A stretch of 64,000 nt of DNA, from positions 1 through 64,000 of the forward strand of contig QHXN01000011.1 in the NCBI GenBank assembly GCA_003222975.1, given 5' to 3'. Below the pieces are notes generated by a model that saw only the letters and a list, made by a program, of their open reading frames with translations, had not been told where the DNA came from and ran no database searches. The position numbers and the translations under genes are program-made. The DNA is from Acidobacteriota bacterium. Lineage in GTDB: Bacteria; Acidobacteriota; Blastocatellia; Pyrinomonadales; Pyrinomonadaceae. Positions 63,325 through 64,000 of the stretch are shown here, one piece after another. Positions within the stretch are counted from its first letter, which is position 1, and every line of letters begins with the position of its first letter.

Positions 63325-64000
63325 CTAGGAACCCGTTTGGTACACCACGACCTCAGCCGCGTGATTGCCGCGGCTGGGCGCGGCCACAAACAGCCGGCCC
63401 AACTCAGGGGAGAAGAGTGCCGTGCGCGCGCCCGCCGCCGTCGGCACTTTCTCGGCGAGACGGTAGTGGTCGGCATCCACCTGCTCATAGATGAATACCG
63501 ACCCTTCGCCGAAGCTGGCGTAGATGCGTCCGCGCCCGACATCGTAGAAGATGTCGTCCGAGTCTCCGCCCGCTTCGACGTTTGAGATCAGTTTTCCCGT
63601 CACCGTGTCGTAGACGAGCAGGCGCTGAGGTCTCCGTGTCGCGACAAACAGTCTATGGCGGGCCGCATCGAGCGCCATGGGGAAGTTGGCAGAAGAATCG
63701 TTCACCGGCCACGTCTCAGTCACCTTCAACTTGTCGGCGTCAACGACGGCGACCTCGCGCCGCGAAGGGACGTTGACGTAAATCTTCCCCCCGTCTAACT
63801 GGAAAGATTCGGGATGTCCACCGACGGGAACATCGCCGATGCGCTCGCCCGCTGCGCTGAGAACGGCCAGCGCGCCCTCTCCGTAGCCGACATAGACGCG
63901 CCCGCGCGCCGGGTCGTAGCGGACGTTATCGGCGTCTCCGCCCAAGCGGACAGTCTTCGACGGTTTTAGAGAGTCTCCGTCCAAGAAAGTGACGGTGCCG
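63325..64000 (-). CDS. YVTN-type beta-propeller protein, C-terminal part (runs off window)
   Basis: The frame is open to the window edge (GTVTFLDGDSLKPSKTV at the start of what is seen) and ends at 63325. Repeats of the pattern VRYDPARGRVYVGYGEGALAV, IYVNVPSRREVAVVDADKL, ALDAARHRLFVATRRPQRLL and FYDVGRGRIYASFGEGSVFI are YVTN/NHL-like propeller blades. The N-terminus lies outside, so export cannot be judged; relatives are secreted. Upstream of, and on the same strand as, the rhodanese pair (138 bp gap). Confidence 0.85.
   Translation of the reverse strand, partial: GTVTFLDGDSLKPSKTVRLGGDADNVRYDPARGRVYVGYGEGALAVLSAAGERIGDVPVGGHPESFQLDGGKIYVNVPSRREVAVVDADKLKVTETWPVNDSSANFPMALDAARHRLFVATRRPQRLLVYDTVTGKLISNVEAGGDSDDIFYDVGRGRIYASFGEGSVFIYEQVDADHYRLAEKVPTAAGARTALFSPELGRLFVAAPSRGNHAAEVVVYQTGS

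Overview
This window reads as a high-GC chromosome segment, most likely from an Acidobacteriota (Blastocatellia-like) soil bacterium. That is an inference from gene content: a reaction-centre-type di-heme cytochrome c, LytS/LytTR signalling, BNR/VPS10-like and VIT-vWA giant secreted proteins, DUF-rich secreted proteins and a Wzm/Wzt polysaccharide exporter. Taxonomy cannot be proven from the sequence alone.

Layout. 0-2.3 kb: divergent promoters with tandem palindromic operators, a zinc alcohol dehydrogenase, then gene debris (frameshifted PaaI thioesterase, membrane-protein fragment, IS6 transposase scrap) and the first copy of a dispersed repeat (R1). 2.4-10.8 kb: a tightly overlapping ABC-exporter operon (Wzm, Wzt) with glycosyltransferases and methyltransferases, probably for a surface polysaccharide. 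10.9-14.5 kb: two convergent, paralogous radical SAM proteins with the auxiliary Cys domain placed before the radical SAM core. 14.5-16.1 kb: a short run of integron-type gene cassettes separated by attC-like sites, with no integrase. 16.4-19.8 kb: a BNR/Asp-box propeller protein.

19.9-37.0 kb: two direct repeats (R2, R3), each ending in the 3' half of a tRNA-Ser(CGA) gene, enclose about 17 kb carrying a five-gene operon: membrane-anchored beta-propeller, VIT-vWA protein, a 2667-residue TPR-type protein and two membrane-anchored proteins. It looks like an envelope complex of unknown role on an integrated element. R2 is followed by a structured intergenic RNA region ending in a 17-bp-stem terminator.

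37.5-45.0 kb: Lrp/AsnC regulator with a palindromic site, a serine hydrolase, an apparently chimeric gene, a cytochrome c, an avidin-like secreted protein (with a broken paralogue nearby) and a LytS/LytTR two-component pair whose promoter carries the same tandem palindromes as the left end. 45.4-50.2 kb: ECF sigma factor, zinc-finger anti-sigma and three secreted proteins, two of them HExxH gluzincin-like and one of these fused to thioredoxin. 50.3-61.3 kb: a copper/silver-type resistance block on the minus strand (truncated CopC, Cys/His-rich secreted proteins, Met-rich outer-membrane barrel, CusB/CusC/CusA-like efflux pump, FixH/YtkA-like lipoprotein). A 113-bp IS-end-like element has truncated copC.

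61.5-64.0 kb: a SAM methyltransferase, then two tandem rhodanese genes in which an in-frame UGA replaces the expected catalytic cysteine, each followed by a stem-loop in bacterial SECIS position, and a YVTN propeller running off the window. The two UGA-containing rhodaneses are the most striking observation; the integron cassettes and the tRNA-half repeats come next.
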